The notes below the pieces were generated by a model. That model saw nothing but the letters and a program-made list of their open reading frames with translations. It had not been told where the DNA came from and did no database searches. Positions 1 through 8,340 of a stretch of 64,000 bases of DNA are shown here, piece by piece. Within the stretch, counting starts at the first letter, position 1. Every line of letters begins with the position of its first letter. Made by a program: the position numbers and the translations under genes. Source of the DNA: Bradyrhizobium sp. URHD0069 (GTDB taxonomy: Bacteria > Pseudomonadota > Alphaproteobacteria > Rhizobiales > Xanthobacteraceae). Where the stretch lies: assembly GCF_000701345.1 (NCBI RefSeq), contig NZ_JNIJ01000008.1, forward strand, positions 182,747 to 246,746, read 5' to 3'.

Positions 1-113
1 CTTTTCCGGATCTTGCTCTAGGATCGGTGATCTGCAGTTCATACAACCGCTGCTAACTACCCGTTAACCCTGCCCGCCGTAGGGTCAGACGACACCGAGA
101 GACCGGCTGTCGG

Positions 114-737
114 GTGGCGAAGATGGCGTTGGCGAACAAAAAATCGATCCTTCCGGCCGCCGAAGAGCGACGCCGTTTTCAGAGGGTGAAGGTTCATTTG
201 CTGGGCCGTTACATGCTGCCGGACCGGCGCGAATTTCCATGCCAGATCATCAATATGTCGCCGGGCGGATTGGCCCTGCTGGCGCCCGGCATCGGCAATG
301 TCGGCGACCGGGTGATCGCCTATCTCGATCATATCGGTCGGGTCGAGGGCAAGATCACCCGCATTATCGACAATGGTTTCGCCATGACTGTGGGCGCCAC
401 CGCGCGCAAGCGCGACAAGCTCGCCGCCCAGCTGACCTGGCTTGCAAACCGCGACATTCTCAATCTGCCGGAAGACCGCCGCCACGACCGTATCGTGCCG
501 CGCAACCCGATCGCGCTGCTCACGCTTGAGGACGGCACCAAGATGACCTGCCGGATTATAGACATGTCGCTGTCCGGCGCCGCCATCGGCGCGGAAAACC
601 GGCCGCCGCTGAGATCCCTGGTCATGCTCGGCAAGGTCCAGGCCCGGGTTGTGCGCAACCTCGAAGAAGGCTTTGCGCTCGAGTTCGTTCACGCGCAGAT
701 GGCCGAGACGCTCGAAGACAGCGTTACCGCGCGGTAA
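114..737 (+). CDS. Tandem PilZ-domain protein (probable c-di-GMP receptor)
   Basis: 207 residues from a GTG; an in-frame ATG at 123 is an equally likely start, as neither has a clear ribosome binding site. Two PilZ domains lie in tandem: the first (about residues 20-100) has RRFQR followed by NMSPGG, the second (about 120-195) has RRHDR followed by DMSLSG. Both keep the RxxxR and (D/N)xSxxG elements that bind cyclic di-GMP in this family. There is no signal peptide or membrane segment, so a cytosolic receptor is expected. Its output (motility, polysaccharide, adhesion) cannot be read from the sequence. The next gene is a cysteine protease of the family that includes LapG, itself part of c-di-GMP-controlled adhesion in other bacteria. 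Confidence 0.85.
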   Translation: MAKMALANKKSILPAAEERRRFQRVKVHLLGRYMLPDRREFPCQIINMSPGGLALLAPGIGNVGDRVIAYLDHIGRVEGKITRIIDNGFAMTVGATARKRDKLAAQLTWLANRDILNLPEDRRHDRIVPRNPIALLTLEDGTKMTCRIIDMSLSGAAIGAENRPPLRSLVMLGKVQARVVRNLEEGFALEFVHAQMAETLEDSVTAR

Positions 738-1067
738 AGCCCGCTCCCCGCGATTTTCCCATCTTTCTGAAGCGCGAAGGCGGTATCCGCATCTGTCGGA
801 TGCCGCCCTCGTATCTTTTGACCCGACGCAATGGGTAAACGCGGCAGGCCCTTGCCGTCGCAATCGCCGGATTGACGGGCCCTGAGACATTAATGCGTAA
901 AATTTGAATCAATTGTGATTCTCTAAAATTCTAATCGGATTTTATTCAAGTATAGCTCGAATTAGCGCTACCTTTTACTTGTATTCGTCTCAAATGTACT
1001 TGGCTTACTTAGCGGCGGTGCAAAACCTTTGTGCGAAACGTGGTCCCAACAAGAAACGGGGGCCACA
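738..1067. other. Intergenic region, AT-rich promoter-like DNA
   Basis: No gene is apparent. The first part carries the hairpin annotated at 779-807. The second part, from about 890 to 1000, is clearly more AT-rich than its surroundings and probably holds the promoter of the downstream protease gene. No promoter boxes can be assigned with confidence. Confidence 0.5.
779..807 (+). terminator. Hairpin downstream of the PilZ gene
   Basis: An inverted repeat GGCGGTATCCG / CGGATGCCGCC with a 7-base loop lies about 40 bases past the PilZ stop codon. It is followed by CTCGTATCTTTTG, a poor T tract, so it may be a weak terminator or only an mRNA-stabilising hairpin. Confidence 0.4.
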
Positions 1068-1694
1068 ATGTTTGGTTTCGGGGGACAGGGGAAGGGATTG
1101 GCGGTCGTCGCCATCCTGATGGGATTGAGTGGGCCGGCAAGTGCCGGTGACAAACCAGTTCTTTATGCGAGCCTTGGCGACACCACGCGCTCGCCAATCG
1201 GCTGGGTCGAATTCTGTGCCGACAGTCCCGGCGATTGCCGCGGCAGCGCGTCACAGCCACGCGACATCGTGATGTCACAGACAGCCTGGCGAGATCTGCT
1301 GCGGGTCAACCGCTGGGTCAACGACACCATCAAGCCGATGACCGACATGGAGCATTGGGGCGTGGTCGAGAAATGGTCGTTGCCTACGGACGGTTACGGC
1401 GACTGCGAGGACTACGTGCTGTTGAAGCGCAAAATGCTGATCGACGCCGGCTGGCCCCGCGGGGCGCTGTTGATCACCGTGGTGCGCGACAAGAAGGGCG
1501 AAGGCCACGCAGTGCTGACGGTGAAGACCGATAAGGGCGAGTTCATTCTCGACAACCAAAACGAAAACGTCGTGGTCTGGACCGAGACGGGATACCGCTT
1601 CGTCAAGCGTCAGTCGCAGAGCGATCCGAATGTGTGGGTCTCGCTTGGTGACAGCCGCCCGGCGGTCGCTACCGCCAGTGCCCGCGATCACTAA
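1068..1694 (+). CDS. Secreted transglutaminase-like cysteine proteinase (BTLCP, peptidase C93 family)
   Basis: 208 residues from the ATG at 1068, which has a G-rich ribosome binding site (ACGGGGG) six bases upstream; a GTG further upstream in frame is less likely. Residues 1-26 form a signal peptide ending around GPASAG. The mature part shows the catalytic triad of the bacterial transglutaminase-like cysteine proteinase family: Cys in YGDCEDYVLLK, His in GEGHAVLTV, Asp in FILDNQNEN. The family includes LapG, which cuts large adhesins in the periplasm under control of the c-di-GMP receptor LapD. No adhesin or LapD gene is visible nearby, so the substrate is unknown. A strong terminator follows. 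Confidence 0.85.
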   Translation: MFGFGGQGKGLAVVAILMGLSGPASAGDKPVLYASLGDTTRSPIGWVEFCADSPGDCRGSASQPRDIVMSQTAWRDLLRVNRWVNDTIKPMTDMEHWGVVEKWSLPTDGYGDCEDYVLLKRKMLIDAGWPRGALLITVVRDKKGEGHAVLTVKTDKGEFILDNQNENVVVWTETGYRFVKRQSQSDPNVWVSLGDSRPAVATASARDH

Positions 1695-1764
1695 CCACTA
1701 GGAGATAACGGAGACACGCGACCCGGTCACATCCCCACCCTCCCCGTCCCAGACTGGATCGCGC

Positions 1765-1802
1765 GCGGCCAGCCCTCCCCAAGGCTGGCCGCAACTTTTT
1801 TT
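1765..1802 (+). terminator. Rho-independent terminator
   Basis: A perfect 10-bp stem GCGGCCAGCC / GGCTGGCCGC with an 8-base loop is followed by AAC and seven T residues. It lies about 70 bases after the BTLCP stop codon. Confidence 0.85.
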
Positions 1803-1892
1803 GCACCGCCACAGACGTGTTTTATTTGCGTCACACATCTGCGGGTGTGGTAAGTCCGGGAACCTTCGTTTTCCGACGGGCTTTGAAATCCC

Positions 1893-2399
1893 ATGATCGA
1901 AGTGACCTCTCGAGATACAAGGACCAACGGCATCGGCGGCATCAGCTCGCAACCGATTGCACTTGCAGCCGCAATACTCATTCTCATTGTGCTGGGCGTT
2001 GGTTCCATCGCGCTATGGCGGGCTTACAGCGGCACTTCCCCTGAACAAGAGCGCCTCGCATTGGCCCGCCAATTACAGGCTCGGACCGCACAAGCCTCCG
2101 AGCAGCTGGTCGAGAAAACAAAGAACTTGGAAGCTATCCAGCAGGAATCGATCGACCAGTTGCAAATCGTTCAGGACCAACTGCAAGCCGTAAGGCGCCT
2201 TCTCGCCGCGCAGCAGGCTGACACAAAGCGGTTGTCGGAACAGGTTTCGGGTCTCGCCGAGGCGATCGATGGCCTGCGGCAGTCTTTCGCAAGTGTCCAG
2301 TCTGCCGAGTCATCTCCCCCCGCTCGCAACAAGTCGATCCGAACCAGGTCCCGTGCAGCCAAAAGCGCGCTCCGCAAGCCCGCAAAATCGCGGAGCTGA
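1893..2399 (+). CDS. Membrane-anchored coiled-coil protein, function unknown
   Basis: 168 residues. A short cytoplasmic N terminus is followed by one transmembrane segment (about 22-44, PIALAAAILILIVLGVGSIA). A Gln/Glu-rich heptad region (about 50-130) with many QLQ and LQAV patterns predicts a coiled coil. The last 35 residues are strongly basic (Lys/Arg/Ser/Ala), possibly binding nucleic acid or cell wall. No known catalytic domain is seen. It is a lone gene after a terminator, so probably has its own promoter. Confidence 0.65.
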   Translation: MIEVTSRDTRTNGIGGISSQPIALAAAILILIVLGVGSIALWRAYSGTSPEQERLALARQLQARTAQASEQLVEKTKNLEAIQQESIDQLQIVQDQLQAVRRLLAAQQADTKRLSEQVSGLAEAIDGLRQSFASVQSAESSPPARNKSIRTRSRAAKSALRKPAKSRS

Positions 2400-2504
2400 C
2401 CGTTAAGCACAAGTTTGTTGAAAACCGTTTTGCCCGTCGCTAGGCCGCTGTCCGGCCCGCAAGAGTCTTGAGCGATGATGCCGCCGACCGTATCGCGGCC
2501 GTCG

Positions 2505-2651
2505 TCAAATCTGGAAAAGCCATAACAGCAGGATCGTCGCCAACGCCATCAGGCCGCTGATCGCCCAGCCACCAATGTATCCGGCATCATGATCCCCCAT
2601 GCCATGGCCCAGATCCGGCCTGCCTGTCGCAGATCGCCAGAAATATGACAT
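2505..2651 (-). CDS. Small single-pass membrane protein
   Basis: 48 residues from the ATG at 2651, which is preceded by a near-ideal ribosome binding site (CAGGAGG, six bases away). A longer in-frame form is possible but lacks such a signal. The N-terminal half is hydrophilic and Gly/Asp/His-rich (GHGMGDHDAGY). The C-terminal 20 residues form one hydrophobic helix ending WLFQI. No family is recognised. It is supported mainly by the ribosome binding site and the hydrophobic segment. Confidence 0.5.
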   Translation of the reverse strand: MSYFWRSATGRPDLGHGMGDHDAGYIGGWAISGLMALATILLLWLFQI

Positions 2652-2833
2652 AGCCGCCTCCTGCAGGATGTTCTTCCACGACAATGCCGGTGCAGGCCGT
2701 CGGTTCCGCAACCGGCGTTTCTGATCTCGGCATACGGCGGCGACAAGACGAGATCAGATTAGGTGACCGCGGGCGTGAGCGGAACCGGCTCTACAGAGCA
2801 GCGTTTGATTCCGGTCTCGCGAGGTGTTGTCCA

Positions 2834-3049
2834 ATGAGCAACGATCTCAACTCGAGCAACCGGCGACGGACTCGTATGGCTTTGGTTATCTTCGCTACCG
2901 CGGTTGCGGTTGCGGCAATTGCGGCGTTCGCTACGACGATTCATCGTGTCGACATGAGGCAAACCAGCAGCGATGTACCACCGGGAACGATTGGGCTGGC
3001 CCGTCCACATCCCCCACTCGACAAAGGTCCGGGGGAGCCGATGAAATAG
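2834..3049 (+). CDS. Small membrane protein, function unknown
   Basis: 71 residues from the ATG at 2834 (GAGGTG about ten bases upstream). A polar, Arg-rich N terminus (NRRRTR) leads into one hydrophobic Ala/Val-rich segment (about residues 16-36) and a Pro-rich tail ending LDKGPGEPMK. This fits a single-pass inner membrane protein with the tail in the periplasm. No family is recognised, and the gene stands alone. Confidence 0.5.
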   Translation: MSNDLNSSNRRRTRMALVIFATAVAVAAIAAFATTIHRVDMRQTSSDVPPGTIGLARPHPPLDKGPGEPMK

Positions 3050-3133
3050 CGTGGACATGATGGCCCGTGCTGGGCCTGTGCGGCGGCGGATGCCGGCATT
3101 CCCGTTGCGGTCGCAAAGCATTGAACCCGCACC

Positions 3134-3634
3134 CTAGCAGCCGCGACAAATGCTCTTCAGCTTGCGATCGACGGCTTTGTTTTCGGTTTCGATCGCGGCA
3201 TCGCCGTCCGTCTGCGGCCCGGTCGCAGACGTCCCGCCGACGTCCGACCGTGCCGACCCGGTCGTCATGGACGATCCTCTCGTGCCAGGCGATCCTGAGG
3301 AATTGGCGGCGCCGGCGCTGTTGGTCCCCGGTGGCGGTGGCGAAGCCACCTTCGCGGAATTGCCGGCGCCGCTCGGATCGTTGCCGGAGTTATTCAGACC
3401 CCCAACATTGGCCGGGCCCGATGGCACACCGCTCACGCCAGCCGTGCCTGCTCCCGCAGAGCCGGCGTTCGGCGAGCCCACGGCGCTACCGGTGCCGCCC
3501 GACGGGCCGCTCGCAGCTCCTCCGCCGGCACTCCCACCTCCGCTTGCGCCACCTCCACTTTGAGCGAGCGCACTGATGGGTCCGGCAAGAATTCCAATCG
3601 CGACGATCGATGCCGTCAAAGATATCTTAGTCAT
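3134..3634 (-). CDS. Secreted Gly/Ser/Ala-rich low-complexity protein
   Basis: 166 residues from the ATG at 3634 (MTKISLTAS). A clear signal peptide (residues 1-24, cleavage near ALAQ) is followed by about 90 residues of Gly-Ser-Ala repeats (SGGGASGGG, GGTGSAVGSP) and then a short charged C-terminal region with two cysteines at the very end (SICRGC). Proteins of this layout are common and uncharacterised in Bradyrhizobium. The low-complexity part is probably disordered in the periplasm or outside the cell. The opposite strand is also open because of the biased composition, but only this strand has a signal peptide. Confidence 0.7.
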   Translation of the reverse strand: MTKISLTASIVAIGILAGPISALAQSGGGASGGGSAGGGAASGPSGGTGSAVGSPNAGSAGAGTAGVSGVPSGPANVGGLNNSGNDPSGAGNSAKVASPPPPGTNSAGAANSSGSPGTRGSSMTTGSARSDVGGTSATGPQTDGDAAIETENKAVDRKLKSICRGC

Positions 3635-3748
3635 CAGGAATCTCCGTTTATGATTCAACGACAGCACGCAGCGCCGGTTCCGCGCCGGAACGATTTCCGT
3701 TGACTGCTATTGAACCAGCACCGTTGGACGCTGGAGGTTGGTCCGGTC

Positions 3749-3970
3749 GTGCGCAAGTTGATCGCCTTTGACGACGACACTTTCGACAAGCTGAAGCAGT
3801 TGGCGCGGGACCGGATGGCGACCATTCAGGAACTGGCCGACGAAGCATTCGCCGATCTGCTCAAAAAGCACGGCATTCCCGTCGACCTGAAGGACGCGCT
3901 TCGCAAGAGCGCATCATTTTCGCAGAATTCCGAGAGATCGAGCCGATCAAGGAAAACGAAATCATCATGA
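3749..3970 (+). CDS. Small ribbon-helix-helix-like regulator, probable
   Basis: About 73 residues from a GTG at 3749, with GGAGG some 11 bases upstream; a longer in-frame start at 3710 is possible. The first 45 residues (RKLIAFDDDTFDKLKQLA, then a helix AIQ/TIQELADEAFADLLK) look like a short beta strand plus two helices, as in ribbon-helix-helix proteins. The C-terminal tail is basic and Ser-rich. The stop codon overlaps the start of the next small gene (ATGA), so the two are translationally coupled. The fold assignment is by pattern only. Confidence 0.55.
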   Translation: MRKLIAFDDDTFDKLKQLARDRMATIQELADEAFADLLKKHGIPVDLKDALRKSASFSQNSERSSRSRKTKSS

Positions 3971-4134
3971 CGACAGACCCAGACCCCTTCGATCAAGCCC
4001 AGCGCGCGGCGCGAAAGAACATTCCCGCTGAAGCTAATCCGTACCGGGATGGCACGGAGGAACATTCGCTCTGGGCCGCCGGCCACGAAAGAGTTGCCGG
4101 CGCGGCCGAAGCTGATGAATCCGAAGGGACTTGA
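3967..4134 (+). CDS. Ribosome-modulation-factor/CrpP-like small protein
   Basis: 55 residues starting inside the stop codon of the preceding gene. The core (AARKN...NPYRDGTEEHSLWAAGHERVA) resembles the ribosome modulation factor family, where a conserved CPY or NPY is followed about ten residues later by W-x2-G-W/H. E. coli Rmf, of similar length, dimerises 70S ribosomes in stationary phase; other relatives have been reported to modify antibiotics. The tail is acidic (AEADESEG). The fused arrangement with an RHH-like gene suggests regulated expression. Assignment is by motif resemblance and needs a profile search. Confidence 0.6.
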   Translation: MTTDPDPFDQAQRAARKNIPAEANPYRDGTEEHSLWAAGHERVAGAAEADESEGT

Positions 4135-4146
4135 AATGCTCGGCTG

Positions 4147-4677
4147 TCAGCCGATCTTCTTCAGGCCTTTTTTGAATCGCGACCCGTTAGCGACATAGAA
4201 TTTCGCGGCGCTTCCCATCTCGGCGACCTGCGCGGGATCAAGCGTGCGGATCACCCGCGCCGGCGATCCGATGATCAGCGAATACTCGGGAAACACCTTG
4301 CCCTCCGTGATCACCGATCCGGCGCCAACGACGCTGCCGCGGCCGATCCTTGCACCGTTCATGACGATCGAGCCCATGCCGACAAGCGCGTCGTCCTCCA
4401 GCGTGCAGCCGTGCAGGATGACGTTGTGACCGACGGTGCAGTTCTTCCCGATCATCAGCGGGAAGCCTATATCCGTGTGGCAGGTCGAATTGTCCTGCAC
4501 ATTGGAATTTTCGCCGATCTCGATCCACTCGTTATCGCCGCGCAACACCGCGCCGAACCACACGCTCGCAAAATTGCGCAACCGGACCTTGCCGATCACC
4601 ATGGCGGTATCGGCGATAAAGTAATTGCCGTCGGTGGGAAGGTCGGGCGCCTGCCCGTCAAGTTCGTAAATCGCCAT
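4147..4677 (-). CDS. Gamma-carbonic-anhydrase-family protein
   Basis: 176 residues, the usual length of the family. The protein is a left-handed beta helix of hexapeptide repeats (IGKVRLRNFASVWFGAVLRG, VGAGSVITEGKVFPEYSLII). The metal-binding histidines of gamma carbonic anhydrases are present as CHTD, VGHN and LHGC, in the right spacing. It is cytosolic. Relatives (YrdA, PaaY, Cam) include active and inactive carbonic anhydrases and thioesterase-linked proteins, so catalysis is likely but not certain. It has a stand-alone start at 4677. Confidence 0.85.
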   Translation of the reverse strand: MAIYELDGQAPDLPTDGNYFIADTAMVIGKVRLRNFASVWFGAVLRGDNEWIEIGENSNVQDNSTCHTDIGFPLMIGKNCTVGHNVILHGCTLEDDALVGMGSIVMNGARIGRGSVVGAGSVITEGKVFPEYSLIIGSPARVIRTLDPAQVAEMGSAAKFYVANGSRFKKGLKKIG

Positions 4678-4724
4678 GCCTTATAACTCTCCTGTTCGCG
4701 GAGATTTTGGCACAGCCGCTTCGC

Positions 4725-5054
4725 TCAGGCCAGCAGTCCGGCCGCGCGCAGCGTCATCAGGAAAAACGTGCCTGACATCAGGCTCCAGAATCCGGCGAGC
4801 ACGGTCGCCATCATCACAAATTCGACGCGGCGCCGTTCGATCCGCGCACCGCGCAGCGTGTTGCGCATGATGATGAAAGGTGCCGCGAATACCAGGAACG
4901 GCACGGCTGCGAAAGTGCTCGGCGCGACACCCTCCTGCAGCAGTCCAAATCCCGCCGGGCGCTGCACGAATGCCTGAAATCCGCTGGCCAAGGCGCCCGC
5001 CAATGCAAAACCGATGCAAAGGGAGAACAAGGAATTCAACGCATCAGGCGACAT
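4725..5054 (-). CDS. Conserved small inner-membrane protein
   Basis: 109 residues from the ATG at 5054 (MSPDALNSLF). Three hydrophobic segments are visible, roughly residues 8-28, 47-66 and 80-105, separated by a basic loop (RGARIERRRVEF). No catalytic motif is visible and I do not recognise a characterised family; it looks like a conserved alphaproteobacterial membrane protein. Upstream in-frame starts are disfavoured because they add a non-hydrophobic, poorly composed extension. Confidence 0.6.
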   Translation of the reverse strand: MSPDALNSLFSLCIGFALAGALASGFQAFVQRPAGFGLLQEGVAPSTFAAVPFLVFAAPFIIMRNTLRGARIERRRVEFVMMATVLAGFWSLMSGTFFLMTLRAAGLLA

Positions 5055-5217
5055 GGCATGGTGTTCCGCTACACAACGACCTCCATTGATCGCAAAATTG
5101 GCCGCCCGCCGCCACATCATCCTTAAAGAAAGGTTAATGTCGCCGGTTGGAACCGCGGCTTCGCACTGGACTGGCGCGACATCGCTTGCGCGAAATCGTG
5201 CGGAAATTCGATGTCGC

Positions 5218-5988
5218 ATGGCATATTCGCAAGTGATTCGGTCACCGCTGGACGTCCTTCACGATGCTTGGTACATGACATTCTTTCCGACCGCACAGTA
5301 CATCGCGCGCGGCTCGCGCAAGCGTCGCCGCAGCCACATAGTTCCGATCATGCTGGGATGCGCGCTCACGGCGGGCGCGATTGTTCTGATTGCCTATTTG
5401 CTCTGGCCGACCTGGGGAGCGGGTGCTTCGAGCAGTCCGGCGCGGTTACCGGTAAGCATCGGAGCTACGGTCTTCAACGTGCCGACCGCGGCGATCCGGA
5501 TGAAAATCCAGCGCCACTCCGGGCCGCAGGAGCGCGTCGATCTCAGCTTCGCCTTTCCTTCGCTCGAGCCTCCCGACGCACCGAAGCATGTCAGCGCCGA
5601 TACCGTGGAAGAGACGATGCAGCCGATCGACCGGATCTTCCTGTCGATAGCCGCGCACCATGACGCGCTAGCGCCGGACACCCGCGTGCGCACGATCTAT
5701 CCGCGCTATCTCGAACAGGCTTCGACGCTCGTGCAGGACGGATTGACGATGCGGGCATTTCGCGACGGCACGCCCTACAGCAACGAGGATTTGTTCTTTG
5801 CAAACTCGCCGAACCTCAGCGCACGCTGCACGCGCGATGCCGCGACGCCTGGGATGTGCCTGAGCGAGCGCCGCATCGACGCCGCCGATCTGACGTTTCG
5901 CTTTCCAAGAAGCTGGCTCGCGCAATGGCGCGGCGTGGCCAATGCGATGGACCGGCTGACGGCGCAGTTGCAGGGTCCGAGGGGTTAG
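5218..5988 (+). CDS. Membrane-anchored periplasmic protein, function unknown
   Basis: 256 residues from the ATG at 5218; an ATG at 5275 (MTFFPTAQY, 237 residues) is an alternative and neither has a strong ribosome binding site. A basic stretch (RGSRKRRRSH) precedes one transmembrane helix (about 45-67, PIMLGCALTAGAIVLIAYLL). The remaining 190 residues would be periplasmic. They contain two cysteines (SARCTRD, PGMCLSE) that could form a disulfide. No known domain is recognised. Confidence 0.6.
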   Translation: MAYSQVIRSPLDVLHDAWYMTFFPTAQYIARGSRKRRRSHIVPIMLGCALTAGAIVLIAYLLWPTWGAGASSSPARLPVSIGATVFNVPTAAIRMKIQRHSGPQERVDLSFAFPSLEPPDAPKHVSADTVEETMQPIDRIFLSIAAHHDALAPDTRVRTIYPRYLEQASTLVQDGLTMRAFRDGTPYSNEDLFFANSPNLSARCTRDAATPGMCLSERRIDAADLTFRFPRSWLAQWRGVANAMDRLTAQLQGPRG

Positions 5989-5989
5989 C

Positions 5990-6090
5990 TCGTGAGGTGC
6001 GAGTCCCTTGGCGAGCCTCGAAGGATGACATTCGTGCAGGCGGCCATGGTTCGAGGCGCGCAAGAGCGCGCACCTCATGACGACGGGGTG
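5990..6090. repeat. Palindromic intergenic repeat, family D
   Basis: It contains the pieces CTCGAAGGATGA, GCGGCCATGGTTCGAG, GGCGCGCAAGAGCGCGC and CCTCATGA, shared in whole or part with copies at 36423-36535 and 49253-49352. The arms pair to give hairpins. It lies between two converging genes. Confidence 0.7.
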
Positions 6091-6105
6091 AGCAGCGAAC
6101 GAATC

Positions 6106-6324
6106 CTAGCCCTGCTCCACCAGATCGTCCTCGAGGATCGCCATCTGAAACTGGAATGAGCGGTCATCGTCTTCATCGTCGACGAACAGCACGCCGATGA
6201 ATTCCTCGCCGATATATACCTCGGCCGAATCGTCTTTCTTCGGCCGCGGTACCACGCGAATTTTCTGATTGCCGAACAGACGCTTGAGATAGGCGTCGAG
6301 CTTCCTGACTTCCTGAACGTCCAC
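6106..6324 (-). CDS. DUF3126-family protein
   Basis: 72 residues from a GTG at 6324, chosen because TTGGAG lies seven bases upstream; longer starts would add unrelated sequence. The core (VQEVRKLDAYLKRLFGNQ, then RVVPRPKKDDSAEVYIG and a very acidic VDDEDDD) matches the small alphaproteobacterial DUF3126 proteins, whose function is unknown. It lies just downstream of cysE on the same strand with a gap of about 100 bases, a common neighbourhood, so co-transcription is likely. Confidence 0.85.
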   Translation of the reverse strand: MDVQEVRKLDAYLKRLFGNQKIRVVPRPKKDDSAEVYIGEEFIGVLFVDDEDDDRSFQFQMAILEDDLVEQG

Positions 6325-6431
6325 GGCAGTCTCCAATCGGATTTGGGTTTCGCGAAGTTTTATGACGAGACGAGGCAGACTGCTAGTCCAACTTGCAGAA
6401 TGCTGCACGTGATTTCGATCAATCCGGGAGA

Positions 6432-7259
6432 TCAAAGCCCGATCGCGTTGAGCATTTGATCCATGGTGCGTGACGGCTCGGCGCAGCCGGCCTCGCCGAC
6501 GATCTTGGCGGGAACCCCTGCGACCGTCATATTGTGAGGCACCGACTTCACCACCACGGATCCGGCAGCAACGCGGGCGCAATGGCCGACCTCGATGTTG
6601 CCGAGAATTTTCGCGCCCGCTCCGATCAATACGCCATGGCGGATTTTAGGATGGCGATCCTCGTTCTCCTTGCCGGTGCCGCCAAGCGTGACGCCGTGGA
6701 GGATCGAGACGTCGTCTTCGATCACAGCAGTCTCGCCGACGACAAACCCGGTGGCGTGATCGAGGAAGATACCGCGGCCGATCCTGGCCGCGGGATTGAT
6801 GTCGGTCTGGAAGACCGCCGACGAGCGGCTCTGCAGATAATACGCAAAATCCTTGCGGCCTCTTTGATAGAGCCAGTGCGCCAAACGATGAGTCTGGAGC
6901 GCGTGGAAGCCCTTGAAGTAGAGCAACGGATCGATGAAACGCGAGGTCGCGGGATCGCGGTCGTAGACCGCCACCATATCGGCGCGGAAGGCATTGCCGA
7001 GATCGGGATCGTCGCGCAGGGCCTCGTCATAGGTCTGGCGAATGAGGTCGCCCGACAGGGCCGAATGGTCGAGACGCTCGGCTAGGCGATGCACCACGGA
7101 GTCCTCCAGCCGTTCGTGATGCAACACGGTCGAATAAATAAAGGACGCCAGCTCCGGCTCGCGGCGAACGATGTCTTCTGCCTCGGTCCGCACGCGATCC
7201 CAGATGGGATCGAGCGCCGCCAGTTTTCCCCCGTGCGGATTGATCTGATGCATTGCCAT
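6432..7259 (-). CDS. cysE: Serine O-acetyltransferase
   Basis: 275 residues from the ATG at 7259 (MAMHQINPHGG), matching the usual CysE length; upstream in-frame ATGs at 7295 and above lack a ribosome binding site. It has an N-terminal helical domain (about 1-140) and then hexapeptide repeats forming a left-handed beta helix. Active-site pieces DHATGFVVGETAV and HGVTLGGTGKE are present. It transfers acetyl from acetyl-CoA to L-serine, the first step of cysteine synthesis, in the cytosol. The C-terminal tail (NAIGL) ends in Leu rather than the Ile usually involved in binding cysteine synthase. Confidence 0.93.
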   Translation of the reverse strand: MAMHQINPHGGKLAALDPIWDRVRTEAEDIVRREPELASFIYSTVLHHERLEDSVVHRLAERLDHSALSGDLIRQTYDEALRDDPDLGNAFRADMVAVYDRDPATSRFIDPLLYFKGFHALQTHRLAHWLYQRGRKDFAYYLQSRSSAVFQTDINPAARIGRGIFLDHATGFVVGETAVIEDDVSILHGVTLGGTGKENEDRHPKIRHGVLIGAGAKILGNIEVGHCARVAAGSVVVKSVPHNMTVAGVPAKIVGEAGCAEPSRTMDQMLNAIGL

Positions 7260-7548
7260 GTGCTGCTCTCGCAATTCGGTGACTTCGTAGTGCATTATAG
7301 CACGACGGTTTGACGGCTGTCCCGGCGCCCATACCGCAAAAGTGAACATCAGCCTTGCTTGAAATGCGCGCTAAGACATTGAAACCCCACAGTTTCTTCG
7401 CGCGGCCAAGATCCGCCTCCCGCCGAAGGCGTTAGATCAAGGTGGTCGGCAATTTCGGGAAATCAAGCGGATTAACAGCTTGCGCGTATCGTTTTCGCAA
7501 AACCGGGCCCACCCCTCCGATCAAGTCAGAGGGCAGCGGCGCGATAGG

Positions 7549-8301
7549 TCACTTTCGCTGCGAGAGAAAATCCAGCACGCCTGTCTTATAGACCTTGTCG
7601 CCGACCGCCCGCATGTGGTCGCGGTTGGGAATATCGAGCACCTTTGAACCCCGGATGATTTTCCCGAGCGCTGCCGCCGAGCCGGCGATTTCGTCCGACG
7701 TGCCGACCGCGATCAGCACGGGCACGCTGATGCCAGCAGTTTCCTCTTTTGTCATCAACCGTCGCGAGCCGCGCAGGCAGGCCGCCAGCGCCCGGTGATC
7801 GGAGCGAGTCTGGTCCGCAAAGGCGCGGAACGTCCGCCCCACCGGATCGGTCACATCGTCGAGCGACGGCGCTTCCAGCGCCTGCGCAACGTTTTCGCCG
7901 GGACCGCCGCCCTCGATCAGGCCTATCCCGATGCCGCCGAAAATCGCCGAGCGCAGCCGCTGCGGCTGGCTCCGTGCAAGCCAGGCCGTCATCCGCGATC
8001 CCAGCGAGTAGCCCATGATGTCGGCGCGTTCGATGTTCAGATGATCCATCAGCGCGCTGACATCGCCGGCCATGGTGCCGATGTGATACGCCTCGGGGTC
8101 GTAAAGCTTGGCGGAATCGCCATGGCCGCGATTGTCAAGCGCGATGACGCGGCGGCCGTTTTTCCTTAGCTCGGAAACCCAGGTCGGATACACCCAGTTC
8201 ACGTTCTTGGTCGACGCAAAGCCATGCACGAGCAGGATCGGGTCCCCCTCGCCTTCGTCGAGATAGGCAATTTCGACAGCGCCGTTATGAAAATTCGGCA
8301 T
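7549..8301 (-). CDS. Alpha/beta hydrolase
   Basis: 250 residues. The alpha/beta hydrolase fold is clear: oxyanion-hole region LLVHGFAST, nucleophile elbow GYSLGS (Ser about 98), acid Asp in GTSDEIAG and catalytic His in NRDHMRAVG. There is no signal peptide, so it acts in the cytosol. The substrate is not predictable; related proteins include esterases and haloperoxidase-like enzymes. It is a single gene. Confidence 0.88.
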   Translation of the reverse strand: MPNFHNGAVEIAYLDEGEGDPILLVHGFASTKNVNWVYPTWVSELRKNGRRVIALDNRGHGDSAKLYDPEAYHIGTMAGDVSALMDHLNIERADIMGYSLGSRMTAWLARSQPQRLRSAIFGGIGIGLIEGGGPGENVAQALEAPSLDDVTDPVGRTFRAFADQTRSDHRALAACLRGSRRLMTKEETAGISVPVLIAVGTSDEIAGSAAALGKIIRGSKVLDIPNRDHMRAVGDKVYKTGVLDFLSQRK

Positions 8302-8340
8302 CGGCCATTCCGTAGTTTTGGGGGAAGAATCGAAGGCAAC

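Noticed and set aside
3067..3576. Plus-strand open frames opposite the Gly/Ser-rich secreted protein
   Set aside because: The minus strand has a signal peptide and start with proper context; the plus frames are the complement of Gly/Ser/Ala repeats.
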